The notes beneath the pieces are model-generated. The model was not told the origin of the DNA. It ran no database searches and worked only from the letters and a program-made list of their open reading frames with translations. Made by a program: the position numbers and the translations under genes. A DNA stretch of 64,000 nt from positions 335,280-399,279 of the forward strand of contig JAJYHX010000001.1 of NCBI GenBank assembly GCA_021784575.1. The letters are read 5' to 3'. Numbering within the stretch: the stretch's first letter is position 1; every line of letters starts with the position of its first letter. Source of the DNA: Nitrospirota bacterium. GTDB lineage: Bacteria; Nitrospirota; JACRHJ01. Of this stretch, positions 25,343 through 34,302 are shown piece by piece.

Positions 25343-26371
25343 TTAAAGCTCCCTGTACTCCACGGCCTGGTCCTTGCCGCGTCTCTTCGCCGCGTAAAGC
25401 GCCTTGTCGGCCTGTTTTATCAGTTCCGTTTTCTTCTGCGAGTCCTTGGGGTAGTTGGATATGCCGATGCTGACTGTCAGGATGCCCTTGCCTTTCATCA
25501 GCGCCGAGGTCTTCTCTTTTATATGTTTTCTTATCCTGTTCGCGAGCGCCAGCGCCTGGGCGGACCCCACCTTCGGCAGTATTATGACGAACTCTTCTCC
25601 GCCGTAGCGCGCGGCGGTGTCGGATGCGCGTATCGACGATTTCAGTATCTCCGCAAGCTTCTCCAGCACCCTGTCTCCGAAGGTGTGGCCGTATGTGTCG
25701 TTTATTGTCTTGAAGTTGTCGATGTCGATCATCAGCACCGAGAAGGTTTCCTTATACCTCGTCGCGCGGCTGAACTCCCTGTCGAACTGCTGCATCAGGT
25801 AGCGGTGGTTGAAAAGCCCTGTCAGGCCGTCCGTCACGGCCATCTTGCTTGTCCGGGCATGGAGACTCGCGTGGTCTATGCTCATTGCCGCGAACGTGGA
25901 AAGGATTGAGAGGAGCTCAAGGTCGTTCTTGCCGAAGCGTCTCGGCGTGAAGTCGTCTACATACAATATGCCGATTATTTCGTCCTTGAATACGAGCGGC
26001 ACGCAGATTACGGACTTGATGCCCTCGCCGATGGCGATGGGGTTGGTGAAATATTCATTCTTCGTCGCGTCCGATATGACGACCGGCCTGTCGGCTTTAA
26101 GTATCACGTCCGTGAGGCCGCCCGGACGCACCTTCCACTTGGTGTTTCCCACGAAGCCCTTGGAAAAGCCGCGGTGGGCGTGCATCTCCAACTCATGCTT
26201 GCTTTTGTTGTAAAGGGCGATGCTCCCGGCGCTTGTCTTCGTCAGCTTCATGGCGCTTTTAAGTATGGCCTCAAGGACCTGGTCCAGGTTCAGGGTAGAG
26301 ACCACGAGGCGCGCTATCTGAAAGAGGTCGAGCAGTTCCTTTACGTCTACGCTATCGTCAGATGTTCCCAT
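25343..26371 (-). CDS. GAF-GGDEF diguanylate cyclase
   Basis: 342 residues. N-terminal GAF domain (about 20-170) and C-terminal GGDEF domain with an intact RYGGEEF active site (about 258-264), DIDNFKTINDTYGH metal/substrate region and an I-site (RASD, five residues before GGEEF), so it should make cyclic di-GMP and be product-inhibited. No membrane segment; the GAF domain would sense a cytosolic ligand. Start ATG 26371 with AGGAC upstream. Confidence 0.95.
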   Translation of the reverse strand: MGTSDDSVDVKELLDLFQIARLVVSTLNLDQVLEAILKSAMKLTKTSAGSIALYNKSKHELEMHAHRGFSKGFVGNTKWKVRPGGLTDVILKADRPVVISDATKNEYFTNPIAIGEGIKSVICVPLVFKDEIIGILYVDDFTPRRFGKNDLELLSILSTFAAMSIDHASLHARTSKMAVTDGLTGLFNHRYLMQQFDREFSRATRYKETFSVLMIDIDNFKTINDTYGHTFGDRVLEKLAEILKSSIRASDTAARYGGEEFVIILPKVGSAQALALANRIRKHIKEKTSALMKGKGILTVSIGISNYPKDSQKKTELIKQADKALYAAKRRGKDQAVEYREL

Positions 26372-26459
26372 CAAGTATAAGTCCTGTATTTGGAAGTTAT
26401 TATGAAATACCTGCGAAATGCTTGATTATAGCCGGTTACAGGACGGATTTCAACGGTTT

Positions 26460-27299
26460 TTACAGGAGGATGTTGTCGATAAGCCTTGTTTTTCCGATAC
26501 GCGCCGCGACGGCCAGAACCGCGCCCGCCGTAACCTGCTTAAGCGGGGCCAGCGTCTCCGTGTCCGATACCTCCGCATACTCAGTCTCAATCATCGGCTC
26601 TTCTCCCAGGACTTTCCGCACGCCCAGGGCGAGAGCCGCGGCGCTTCTCTCCCCGCCGCCGTAAAGTTTCTCAGCCTCCAGGAGCGCCCTGTAGATTACG
26701 GGGGCCGCGGCCCGTTCAGGCCCTGAGAGATAGGCGTTTCTTGAACTCATGGCAAGGCCGTCCGGCTCGCGCACCGTCGGCATTACCACCACCTCCGCGT
26801 CGAGATTCAAGTCCCGCGCCATGCGCCGTATCACAACGGTCTGCTGGTAATCCTTCCGGCCGAAGTAAGCCCTGGCCGGCATGACGATATTGAAGAGCTT
26901 CAGGACGACCGTGGCTACCCCCCGGAAATGTCCGGGACGCCTGATTCCCTCCATGACATCCGTTGCGGCCACGACATCGACATGCGTGGAAAAACCCTCC
27001 GGGTACATCTCGCGGACGTCCGGGACAAAAACGGCGTCAACCCGGGCAGACTCGCATTTTTCAAGGTCGCCTTCCATATCGCGCGGATATGCCGCGAAGT
27101 CCTCCGACGGCCCGAACTGGGCGGGGTTAACGAAAATCGAAATGACGGTTTTCGCGTTTTTGGCTCTGGCCTCCCGCGCGAGCGACATGTGCCCTTCGTG
27201 CAGGTATCCCATAGTCGGGACGAAGCCTATAGCATCTCCGGAAGAGCGGGCCTTACGGGAGAACGACTGCATTTCGGAGATGGATTTAATGATTTTCAT
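26460..27299 (-). CDS. panC: pantothenate synthetase (pantoate--beta-alanine ligase)
   Basis: 279 residues. FVPTMGYLHEGHMSL (HxGH adenylation motif, about 27-41), FVNPAQFGPSEDFAAYPR, FGRKDYQQ (about 150) and MSSRNAYLS (KMSKS-like, about 186). Start ATG 27299 is inside the 3' end of folK and preceded by GAAGGG. The folK-panC pairing places folate and coenzyme A precursor genes together. Confidence 0.96.
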   Translation of the reverse strand: MKIIKSISEMQSFSRKARSSGDAIGFVPTMGYLHEGHMSLAREARAKNAKTVISIFVNPAQFGPSEDFAAYPRDMEGDLEKCESARVDAVFVPDVREMYPEGFSTHVDVVAATDVMEGIRRPGHFRGVATVVLKLFNIVMPARAYFGRKDYQQTVVIRRMARDLNLDAEVVVMPTVREPDGLAMSSRNAYLSGPERAAAPVIYRALLEAEKLYGGGERSAAALALGVRKVLGEEPMIETEYAEVSDTETLAPLKQVTAGAVLAVAARIGKTRLIDNILL

Positions 27300-27750
27300 A
27301 CAGCCCTTCAAGCAGCTCCTGCACCGTCTTTCCCAGCACGGGGTGATATGCGTCCGGGGCGATGTCGGCCAGCGGCCTCAGCACAAACTCTCTTTCGTGC
27401 ATCAGGGGGTGCGGCACTGTAAGCTCCGCGGTCTGTATTACTTCCTCGCCGTAGAGCAGGATGTCCAGGTCTATCGTCCTCGGCCCCCACTTCACCGTCC
27501 GGACACGTCCGAGCGCGTCCTCGATATTCCCGCACACCGCCAGGAGCCCAGGCGGGGAAAGGGCCGTATAGACCTCCGCCGCCGCGTTGACGAACTTCCC
27601 CTGCGGCACGTCTCCCACGGGTTCCGTCTCGTAAAAGGGGGAGAGTTTCACCACTTTTATCCCCGGCGATTTCTCCAGCAGTCCGACGGCCTTTCGTATG
27701 TTCTCCTCGCGGTTGCCGAGGTTGGAGCCGAGCCCGATATACGCCTTCAT
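27286..27750 (-). CDS. folK: 2-amino-4-hydroxy-6-hydroxymethyldihydropteridine pyrophosphokinase
   Basis: 154 residues; transfers pyrophosphate to the pterin in folate synthesis. YIGLGSNLGNREENI at the N-terminus, FYETEPVG, and WGPRTIDLDILLYG (about 88-101) then HPLMHEREFVLRPL are the HPPK motifs. Overlaps panC by 14 nt. Confidence 0.97.
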   Translation of the reverse strand: MKAYIGLGSNLGNREENIRKAVGLLEKSPGIKVVKLSPFYETEPVGDVPQGKFVNAAAEVYTALSPPGLLAVCGNIEDALGRVRTVKWGPRTIDLDILLYGEEVIQTAELTVPHPLMHEREFVLRPLADIAPDAYHPVLGKTVQELLEGLYENH

Positions 27751-27823
27751 AGCCGAATTACAGCACGAAAAATGCCTGAAGTCAACGAAACTAAAGCGTG
27801 CGCAAAGGCCGGGTCTTTTTCTT

Positions 27824-27870
27824 TTGACTTGGAAACGCCTGAGGTGCTATCCTTTAAATTTAAAGGATAG
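27824..27870 (+). promoter_or_regulatory. mqnBD promoter with overlapping 24-bp perfect palindrome
   Basis: TTGACT (27824-27829), 18-bp spacer, TATCCT (27848-27853). The -10 lies in a perfect 24-bp palindrome, CTATCCTTTAAA and its complement, at 27847-27870, 3 nt before the mqnB ATG. The right arm includes AAAGGA, the probable ribosome-binding site. It could serve as an operator, or as a hairpin hiding the RBS. Confidence 0.6.
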
Positions 27871-27873
27871 CGA

Positions 27874-28659
27874 ATGATACTTGTAGTCTTTGCCACGGAG
27901 CAGGAGGCCGGGCCTTTTCTCGAAGGGGCGTCCTGGGAGCGGGAAGAAATCGGGAACAGGCCGATGTTCAGGCGAAGGGCCGATGCCCCCGCCGTCTCCC
28001 GGCGTTCCACGCCACCCTCCACCGCAGCCGGTCGGCCGGCCACGGGTTGGGAGGGCCGTGAGGAAGAGAAAACTATAGGCGTTCTTATTTGCGGCATGGG
28101 GCAGGTGAATGCCGCGCAGGCGCTGACGGCTTATCTGGAGCGCCGCGCGAAGCCGGATCTTATTATCATGGGCGGGTGCGCGGGCGCGTTCCGGGGCGGG
28201 TCCGCCGTGGCGGGGGATGTATGTTTCGCCACGGAGGAGATATATGCGGATACCGGAATAAATTCCCCGGAAGGCTTCCGGGGCCTTGAGAAAACCGGCA
28301 TCCCGCTTTCGGAAGCGGAAGGCGCGAAATACTATAACCGCTTTCCCGTCCACGACCTATCCGGCAGGGTTGCCGGAGAGGGATTCACTTTTAAAATTTT
28401 TTCCGGCCCTTTCGCCACCGTATCCGCCGTCAGCGGGACGGAAATGTCCGCCGCCGGGATTGAAAAGACCTGGCGTCCGCTCTGCGAGAACATGGAGGGC
28501 GCGGCGGCGGCGCACGTCTCGCTTCTGTATAAAGCGCCCTTCGCCGAGGTGCGCGGGATTAGCAACATGGCGGAAGACAGAGACCGCGCCCGGTGGGATA
28601 TTCCAAAGGCTTGCGCCAACTGCGCGGCTGTCATCAAGGAACTCATGGAGAAAATATGA
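27874..28659 (+). CDS. mqnB: futalosine hydrolase (nucleosidase)
   Basis: 261 residues; MTA/SAH-nucleosidase-fold enzyme that cleaves futalosine in the alternative menaquinone pathway. LVVFATEQEA at the N-terminus, GMGQVNAAQALT, GGCAGAF, and CENMEGAAAAHVSLLY with FAEVRGISNMAEDRD (substrate Glu and catalytic Asp regions). About 30 residues (36-65, ending AAGRPATG) are inserted before the second strand relative to a compact nucleosidase. Overlaps mqnD by ATGA. Confidence 0.9.
   Translation: MILVVFATEQEAGPFLEGASWEREEIGNRPMFRRRADAPAVSRRSTPPSTAAGRPATGWEGREEEKTIGVLICGMGQVNAAQALTAYLERRAKPDLIIMGGCAGAFRGGSAVAGDVCFATEEIYADTGINSPEGFRGLEKTGIPLSEAEGAKYYNRFPVHDLSGRVAGEGFTFKIFSGPFATVSAVSGTEMSAAGIEKTWRPLCENMEGAAAAHVSLLYKAPFAEVRGISNMAEDRDRARWDIPKACANCAAVIKELMEKI
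27979..28068 (+). repeat. in-frame Pro/Arg/Ala-rich insertion in mqnB
   Basis: Extra low-complexity codons containing GCAGCCGGTCGGCCGGCC. Resembles the insertions in rpiB, mqnD and the ArnT-like gene. Confidence 0.4.
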
Positions 28660-29537
28660 ACACGCTGACGCTCGGATACTCCCCCTGCCCCAACGACACC
28701 TTCATATTCTACGCCCTGACCCACGGCAGGATACACGCGGACTTTACCGTGCGCGAAATACTCGAGGACGTGGAGACCCTGAACATGCGCGCAATGGCAG
28801 GTCAACCGGCGTCGGGCAGTCAACCTGCTTCAGCCGGTCAACCGGCGGCGGGAGAGATGCTCGACTTGACCAAAATATCTTTTCATGCGGCGGCATATCT
28901 CCTGGACAATTACTGCCTGCTGCGCTCCGGCGGCGCCCTCGGAAGGGGCTGCGGGCCTCTTGTAGTATCCAGGGATTATTCCGGCATAGAGGATATTCGC
29001 GGCAGGAGAATCGCCATCCCTGGCCGCTATACCACGGCGCAGCTCCTGCTGATGCTCTACGGGCGCGGGTTCGAGGATGTCCGCGTTATGCAGTTCGACA
29101 GGATAATGCCGGCTGTCGCAAGCGGAGAGGTGGACGCGGGTCTTATAATCCACGAAGGCCGCTTCACGTACCAGAACTACGGACTCAAAAAACTCCTCGA
29201 CCTTGGCGAGTGGTGGGAGAGGGAAACCGGCTCACCCATCCCGCTTGGCTGCATCCTGGCGAAAAGGTCGCTTGGGAAGAAGACGATCCTGGCCGTCGAG
29301 GACGCGATCCGCCGGAGCATAGCTTACGCCGGCGGCAACAGGGCGGAATGCACGGGCTACATCAAGGCGCACGCCCAGGAGATGGATGACTCCGTTATAG
29401 ACGGCCACATAAGGCTTTACGTAAATTCCTTCTCGGACGACTTCGGCGAAGAAGGCGTCCGGGCGATAGAAAAACTCTTCTCTCTGGCCTCCGAAGCCGG
29501 CATTATATCCGCGAACCGCGAACCGCTCTTTCTTTAA
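28656..29537 (+). CDS. mqnD: 1,4-dihydroxy-6-naphthoate synthase
   Basis: 293 residues; periplasmic-binding-fold enzyme turning cyclic dehypoxanthine futalosine into 1,4-dihydroxy-6-naphthoate. LGYSPCPNDTFIFYAL at the N-terminus, LTKISFHAAAYLLDNYCLL, and GLIIHEGRFTYQNYGL. Start ATG 28656 (GGAG 6 nt upstream) overlaps mqnB. Residues 49-66 (GQPASGSQPASAGQPAAG) interrupt the conserved segment between the substrate loop and DLTKIS and are absent from normal family members. mqnA, C and E are not in the window. Confidence 0.95.
   Translation: MNTLTLGYSPCPNDTFIFYALTHGRIHADFTVREILEDVETLNMRAMAGQPASGSQPASAGQPAAGEMLDLTKISFHAAAYLLDNYCLLRSGGALGRGCGPLVVSRDYSGIEDIRGRRIAIPGRYTTAQLLLMLYGRGFEDVRVMQFDRIMPAVASGEVDAGLIIHEGRFTYQNYGLKKLLDLGEWWERETGSPIPLGCILAKRSLGKKTILAVEDAIRRSIAYAGGNRAECTGYIKAHAQEMDDSVIDGHIRLYVNSFSDDFGEEGVRAIEKLFSLASEAGIISANREPLFL
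28800..28853 (+). repeat. in-frame GQPA tandem insertion in mqnD
   Basis: Three imperfect units of GGTCAACCGGC-type DNA encoding GQPAS-GSQPAS-AGQPAA. The block CCGGCGTCGGGCAG is closely matched in the ArnT-like gene (48731-48819, minus strand). Confidence 0.6.
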
Positions 29538-29545
29538 GAAGCAAA

Positions 29546-30757
29546 ATGAAGTTCAAGACTTTTACCGCCCTCCGGCACCGCAACTTCCGCCTGTTCCTGA
29601 CCGGCCAGGCCATCTCGCTTGGCGGCACGTGGATGCAGTCGATGGCGCAGGGGTGGCTCGTTCTTAAGCTGACGGACTCGGCTTTTTACCTCTCACTTGT
29701 TCAGGCGATGAGCTCGCTCCCCATACTTTTCTTCTCGCTTGCGGGAGGGGTTATAGCGGACAGGATGAACAAACGGAGGCTTCTGTTGATTACACAGACA
29801 TCTTCGTTGGTGCTCGCGGCTGTGCTCGGAGTGCTGGTGAACCTGGGAGCGGTCAGGTTCTGGCACGTCATGCTTCTGGCGGGGTGCCTGGGCGTGGTGA
29901 ACGCCTTCGACATGCCCGGCAGACAGTCGTTCATAATCGAGATGGTGGGGCGCGAAGACCTTATGAACGGTATAGCCTTGAACTCCGCCGTCTTCAACGG
30001 CGCGCGCATCGTCGGCCCATCCGCCGCCGGGTTCCTGATAAGCGCCGTGGGGATAGCACTGTGTTTCTACTTAAACGCGCTTTCGTTCCTCGCGATTATC
30101 TTCATGCTGGCCATCATGCGTTTCGAGAAGGCCAAAGAGAAGCCCAAGGCCCGCCCGATGCTCAAAGAGCTGCGCGAGGGCCTGGTATACGTAAACAAAA
30201 CGCCGTCCATAAAGTATCTTATCCTCTTCGTCGCCATAACGAGCCTGTTCATGATCCCTTACATCGCGCTGATGCCGGTATTCGCGCGGGACATCCTGCA
30301 TATCGGCGCAAAGGGCCTCGGCGTTATGATGGGGTTCGCTGGAGTGGGGGCATTGGCCGGCTCGCTCTCGCTTGCGACGTTCGGCCACCGCGCAAGGAAG
30401 GCGGTCATCGCCTTTACAGCCGCGTTCATATCGGCCATGGCGCTCCTGGGCTTCTCACTCTCGCGGACGCCGCTTTTTTCGTACGCCCTCCTGATAGCCG
30501 TCGGCTGGGGGATGATAACCCAGTTCTCGACGGTGAACGCCGCAATCCAGCAGACCGTCCCGGACGAGCTCCGCGGCCGCGTGATGAGCCTTTACGTCCT
30601 TGTCATGCTTGGCTTCGTCCCGGTGGGCAACCTTATCATCGGGACGCTCGCGCACTATGTCGGCACACCGCACGCAGTCGCCGCGGGGGCCGTGGTATGC
30701 GTGATCACGTATGCCGCGCTGCTCGCCTTCGCGCGGCGGGAACTGCTCTCCTCGTAG
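29546..30757 (+). CDS. MFS transporter (EntS/MFS_3-like)
   Basis: 403 residues with about twelve membrane spans. FRLFLTGQAISLGGTWMQSMAQGWLVL at the N-terminus, the A-loop GGVIADRMNKRRLL (about 68-81) and NAFDMPGRQSFI are typical of the DHA3/EntS-like branch that exports siderophores or drugs. Only 8 nt after mqnD, so probably co-transcribed, but no link to menaquinone is evident. Confidence 0.92.
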   Translation: MKFKTFTALRHRNFRLFLTGQAISLGGTWMQSMAQGWLVLKLTDSAFYLSLVQAMSSLPILFFSLAGGVIADRMNKRRLLLITQTSSLVLAAVLGVLVNLGAVRFWHVMLLAGCLGVVNAFDMPGRQSFIIEMVGREDLMNGIALNSAVFNGARIVGPSAAGFLISAVGIALCFYLNALSFLAIIFMLAIMRFEKAKEKPKARPMLKELREGLVYVNKTPSIKYLILFVAITSLFMIPYIALMPVFARDILHIGAKGLGVMMGFAGVGALAGSLSLATFGHRARKAVIAFTAAFISAMALLGFSLSRTPLFSYALLIAVGWGMITQFSTVNAAIQQTVPDELRGRVMSLYVLVMLGFVPVGNLIIGTLAHYVGTPHAVAAGAVVCVITYAALLAFARRELLSS

Positions 30758-30863
30758 CAAGTATTTTTCCTAATCCCTTCTCCTAAAATATTTTCTCAAG
30801 ACCTCCCGAATACGCCTCGCCGCTGCCGGTGTATCTTCCCGTAAACCAACAACGGGGGTGCGC

Positions 30864-31517
30864 ATGAAGACTTGCATGGAATGCGGCAAGCGCGAGAAAT
30901 GCATTGAGATTTGTTTATATGTTAAGAGGCTTATCCCGGCTGTCGAGGACGGGCGGAACTCGGAAAGAGAGGTCTTGATGGCCCCGTCCAGCCTCGCGCT
31001 GGCCGCGGATTTATATTCCCTCTCGGAGTACAGCGGCGAGAGAACAAGGGCTTCAAGCCCGGCGATAGACCTTGCGGCGCTCTCCGCCTCGGAGAGGCGC
31101 GCTCTCCTGCTTATAGCCGAGGGCATGTCCTACGCGGAGACGGCGAAGGTCATTGGCGTCTCGCGCTCCACCGTCCAGAGCTATGTCGCGCGGGCCAGGA
31201 CAAAGTTTGCCATACAAAACCGGCATATAGTGGGAACAGGAAAAACAGCGGGAATAAAACCAACCACAGGAGGCGCCAGCATGAGCACACGCATAAGGCA
31301 TACCGCCGAAAAATCAGTCCGGAAACCTGCGGCGGAGAAGGCCGCAAAGGTCTCTCGCGGCAGGAAGCCCTCTCGGAAGCCGCATAAGACCGCCGTATCC
31401 GGGACCGGCAAAAAAGCGCAGGAACAGGCTGCGGCGGCGGGAGCGGTTTTCGAGAAGGGAAGTTACGACCCCGGCGTAATCAAGACAGGTACGGACATAA
31501 ACCATGACGGAGTTTAA
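30864..31517 (+). CDS. HTH regulator with N-terminal Cys cluster (phage late-gene activator candidate)
   Basis: 217 residues from ATG 30864. Cys-rich start CMECGKREKCIEIC (about 4-17), a linker, then a sigma-70-region-4/LuxR-like helix-turn-helix: LSASERRALLLIAEGMSYAETAKVIGVSRSTVQSYV (about 72-107). The rest is Lys/Arg/Ala-rich low complexity. Small proteins with this CIEIC-plus-HTH layout are found just upstream of terminase genes in other prophages. As first gene it may turn on the structural operon. Overlaps the next gene by 14 nt. Confidence 0.75.
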   Translation: MKTCMECGKREKCIEICLYVKRLIPAVEDGRNSEREVLMAPSSLALAADLYSLSEYSGERTRASSPAIDLAALSASERRALLLIAEGMSYAETAKVIGVSRSTVQSYVARARTKFAIQNRHIVGTGKTAGIKPTTGGASMSTRIRHTAEKSVRKPAAEKAAKVSRGRKPSRKPHKTAVSGTGKKAQEQAAAAGAVFEKGSYDPGVIKTGTDINHDGV

Positions 31518-31776
31518 CGGGAGGCCGGGAGCGGAGCGCGCCTGCGACAAGTGCGGCTCCGGCGTGCTGCTCAGAAGCCATATCGCTGAAATATGTCCCA
31601 TATGCGGGGAATATTTTTTCCCGGCATGCGCGGACAATGCGGCGGCGAAACCTGATACGGCTTATGTCGCAGCCGAGTGGAAGGAACACCGACTCGGCCT
31701 GATGATGAAAAAGGACGGCTGGCGCTGGATAGAGGTCTTGTCGCCTCCGCGCTGGTTCACAGAAGAGGTTGCATAG
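31504..31776 (+). CDS. small zinc-ribbon protein
   Basis: 90 residues. Two Cys pairs, CDKCGSGVLLRSHIAEICPICG (about 13-34), form a zinc ribbon. The rest has no known domain. ATG 31504 overlaps the regulator gene. Unrecognised phage protein. Confidence 0.65.
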   Translation: MTEFNGRPGAERACDKCGSGVLLRSHIAEICPICGEYFFPACADNAAAKPDTAYVAAEWKEHRLGLMMKKDGWRWIEVLSPPRWFTEEVA

Positions 31777-31784
31777 GTATATCA

Positions 31785-32120
31785 ATGACAAAACCGAAAA
31801 ACGACAGCCTGTTTGTAAACAACCGGCACTTGGCGGGTTTCAGGAAATTCCAGAACGCGGCCATTCGCGCGCTGTCACTGCTTTCCGGGGGCCTCAAGAA
31901 AAAGAAGGCCGACCGGGCGCTGAAGGTCTCCGACATGAAATCGCTTGTCTCGACTTACAAGGAAGCGGTCATGGGGGAACGGAACGTCCTGGGGCTCGTC
32001 GGAGAGCCGCAGGGGGAATGGCCCGAAGAGGTTGTGGTGCGGTGGGAAGACCCGGAAGGCGAGCCGGACGAGGCCGGTCAGCCGGAAGACGGTATGCCGG
32101 CGGCGGAGACCGAGGATTGA
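31785..32120 (+). CDS. putative small terminase-like protein
   Basis: 111 residues from ATG 31785 (AGG 8 nt upstream). Helical, basic N-terminal two-thirds (FRKFQNAAIRALSLLSGGLKKKKADRAL) and an acidic Glu/Asp/Pro tail that includes EAGQPEDGMPAAE. Position immediately before the large terminase, overlapping it, is that of a terminase small subunit; sequence alone does not prove it. Confidence 0.5.
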   Translation: MTKPKNDSLFVNNRHLAGFRKFQNAAIRALSLLSGGLKKKKADRALKVSDMKSLVSTYKEAVMGERNVLGLVGEPQGEWPEEVVVRWEDPEGEPDEAGQPEDGMPAAETED

Positions 32121-33412
32121 GCTTCCGCAGGCTGGGCATAAAATACAGGATGCTCCCGGCGCAGGCGGCCTTCCACCGCTCATGTTCAAAATACAAGGCG
32201 TATGTCGGAGGATACGGCTCCGGCAAGACGTATGCCGGATGCCATGAAGCGATAAGGCTCTCGGTGATAAACCGGGGACTGCCCGGCATGGTCGTAGCCC
32301 CCACATACGGGATGCTCGAAGACGCCACGCTGCCCGCCTTTCTCGGGATACTCGACCGCGCGGGTATCGCGTACGGGTGGCGCCGTTCAAGCCTGAATCT
32401 CCTGCTTCCGTGGGGGTCGAAGGTCATGTTCCGTTCGGCGGACTCTCCGGAGCATCTCAAGGGGCCGAGCCTCGCCTGGGCGGGCATCGACGAGGGCGCG
32501 ATAGTCTCGCGCACAGCGTGGGAGGTGTTGATCTCGCGCATCAGGCATCCGGAGGCGAAGAGGCTCCAGGCGTTTATCACCACAACGCCCGAAGGCTATA
32601 ACTGGCTCTTCGAGGAGTTCGTGGAGAAGCGGAAGAAAAGGCACCGTCTTATCACCGCAAGCACGCGGGAGAATATATATCTCCCGCCGGAGTACGCGGA
32701 AGACCTTGTGGAGGCCTATGGCGCAAACCTCGCCAGGCAGTACGTGTCGGGCGAATTCGTAAATCCCGGCGCGGGCCGCGTGTACGACGCCTTCTCACGC
32801 GAGAGGCATGTCCGGGACGGCCTGGAATACGACCCGGCCTATCCGCTCTCGATGGCGGTGGATTTTAACGTTGACCCGCTCCACGCCGCGCTGATACAGG
32901 CCGCGGATGGAGAGGTGCGGATAGTGGACGAGATCGTCATCCGCTCATCGAACACGTGGGAGTTGTGCGAGGCGGTGCGGAACCGTTACGGGGATATACC
33001 CGTAACCGCATATCCAGACCCGACCGGCAGGGCGAGGAAGACCGTCGGAACCCCGGAGGCGCCGTCTGATTTCGCGGTGCTTTCGATTAACGGGTTTACG
33101 GTTAGGGCCAGGAACTCCTCGCCGACGGTGCGGAACAGGGTGAATGCCGTAAACAGGGTGCTGGCCGGGGACGGCCGATTAAGCGGCGGCGGCCCGGCGC
33201 GTTTGGCAATCTCATCCGCGTGCCGCGAGAGCATACGGTCGTTCGAGCGCACATGTTGGAAGGACGGTTCATCCGTGATAGACAAATCGCATGGCGACGA
33301 GCACATGACCGACGCCATCGGATATTTCATAGAATACGAATTTCCCGTGCGCGTGCCGCAGAGGGTGGAATACGAAGGATTTTCAAGGCGCGCGGCTGCG
33401 AGAGGTTTTTAA
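32117..33412 (+). CDS. phage terminase large subunit
   Basis: 431 residues from TTG 32117 (GGAG 8 nt upstream, overlapping the previous stop); ATG 32150 is the alternative. Packaging ATPase Walker A GGYGSGKTYAG (about 31-41), Walker B WAGIDEGA (about 123), coupling motif FITTTPEG, then the RNase H-like nuclease domain with AVDFNVDPLHAAL (about 251) and later acidic positions. Cuts and pumps DNA into the capsid. Full length with catalytic residues intact. Confidence 0.93.
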   Translation: MSFRRLGIKYRMLPAQAAFHRSCSKYKAYVGGYGSGKTYAGCHEAIRLSVINRGLPGMVVAPTYGMLEDATLPAFLGILDRAGIAYGWRRSSLNLLLPWGSKVMFRSADSPEHLKGPSLAWAGIDEGAIVSRTAWEVLISRIRHPEAKRLQAFITTTPEGYNWLFEEFVEKRKKRHRLITASTRENIYLPPEYAEDLVEAYGANLARQYVSGEFVNPGAGRVYDAFSRERHVRDGLEYDPAYPLSMAVDFNVDPLHAALIQAADGEVRIVDEIVIRSSNTWELCEAVRNRYGDIPVTAYPDPTGRARKTVGTPEAPSDFAVLSINGFTVRARNSSPTVRNRVNAVNRVLAGDGRLSGGGPARLAISSACRESIRSFERTCWKDGSSVIDKSHGDEHMTDAIGYFIEYEFPVRVPQRVEYEGFSRRAAARGF

Positions 33413-33432
33413 AAAAAAGGAGGTCTATTATT

Positions 33433-34302
33433 TTGGAGCCTTCAGAGAAGCTTTCATTCACATTGGAGAAGGGTCTTGAGCTTAACGGAAACGACGTGCC
33501 GGAAGAAGTACAGCTCCTGCCGGCAGGTGAAGTGCGTCCGAAGGGCAAGATGCAGTTCCTGATGGACGAGGAAGGTATGCAGTTGATGCTCGCCGCCTTC
33601 AATAAATCCGACACCGACCTTGTCATCGACTACGAGCACCAGAGCCTCTCGGGTTCCGAGGCGCCCGCCGCAGGCTGGATAAAGGGACTTATCGACAAAG
33701 GCGCAGAGGGACTCTGGGCGAAGGTGCAGTGGACTGACCGCGCGAAGGAATATCTTCGGAAGCGGGAATACCGCTATATCTCGCCCGTCGTGCTCGTCCG
33801 CAAGAAAGACGGGCGCGCCGTTGAGCTGCTTGGGGCGGCGCTTACTAACCTGCCGGCCATCGACGGCATGGCCCCGGTCGTAAACTCTACGCAGAAGGAT
33901 TACAGGAGCCTGTACATGGAGGCGTTGAAGTTCCTTGGGCTCCCGGAAGACGCGGAGGCCGAGGCCGTGAGACTAAGGGCCGAGGCGCTTGTCAGGCCAT
34001 CCGGTTTCGTGCCGGAGGCGGAACATCTTGCGCTCAGGGAGACACTCAGGAAGTATGAGACGGAAGAGCTTGTGAGGCAGGCGCTTTCAAAGGGGAGGAT
34101 AACCCCGGCGCTTCTTCCGTGGGCCCGTTCGTACGCATTCGCAGACCCGGAAGGATTCCTGGAGTTCTGCGGGAAGGCCTCTCCGGCGGCGCTTGAGAGC
34201 AGACTCCCGGCGGATGCGCATCCCGCGCCCGCGCAGGCCAGGATAAACGGCCTGCTCGGGCTGGACGACAAAACCTTCTTCCGATACGCAAGCCATAATT
34301 AA
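33433..34302 (+). CDS. Mu gpI-like capsid protease/scaffold protein
   Basis: 289 residues from TTG 33433 (AGGAGG at 9 nt). The N-terminal half (LLPAGEVRPKGK, DLVIDYEHQSLSG, AAGWIKGL, YRYISPVVL, ALTNLPAIDGM) matches Mu-like phage I proteins, whose N-part is the prohead protease and C-part the scaffold; the helical, Glu-rich C-terminal half fits scaffolding. Stop directly abuts the portal start. Confidence 0.88.
   Translation: MEPSEKLSFTLEKGLELNGNDVPEEVQLLPAGEVRPKGKMQFLMDEEGMQLMLAAFNKSDTDLVIDYEHQSLSGSEAPAAGWIKGLIDKGAEGLWAKVQWTDRAKEYLRKREYRYISPVVLVRKKDGRAVELLGAALTNLPAIDGMAPVVNSTQKDYRSLYMEALKFLGLPEDAEAEAVRLRAEALVRPSGFVPEAEHLALRETLRKYETEELVRQALSKGRITPALLPWARSYAFADPEGFLEFCGKASPAALESRLPADAHPAPAQARINGLLGLDDKTFFRYASHN

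Noticed and set aside
31769-32116. N-terminal extension of the terminase frame
   Set aside because: It overlaps the small upstream gene in a second frame and is Arg/Gly-rich; the conserved terminase begins after 32117.
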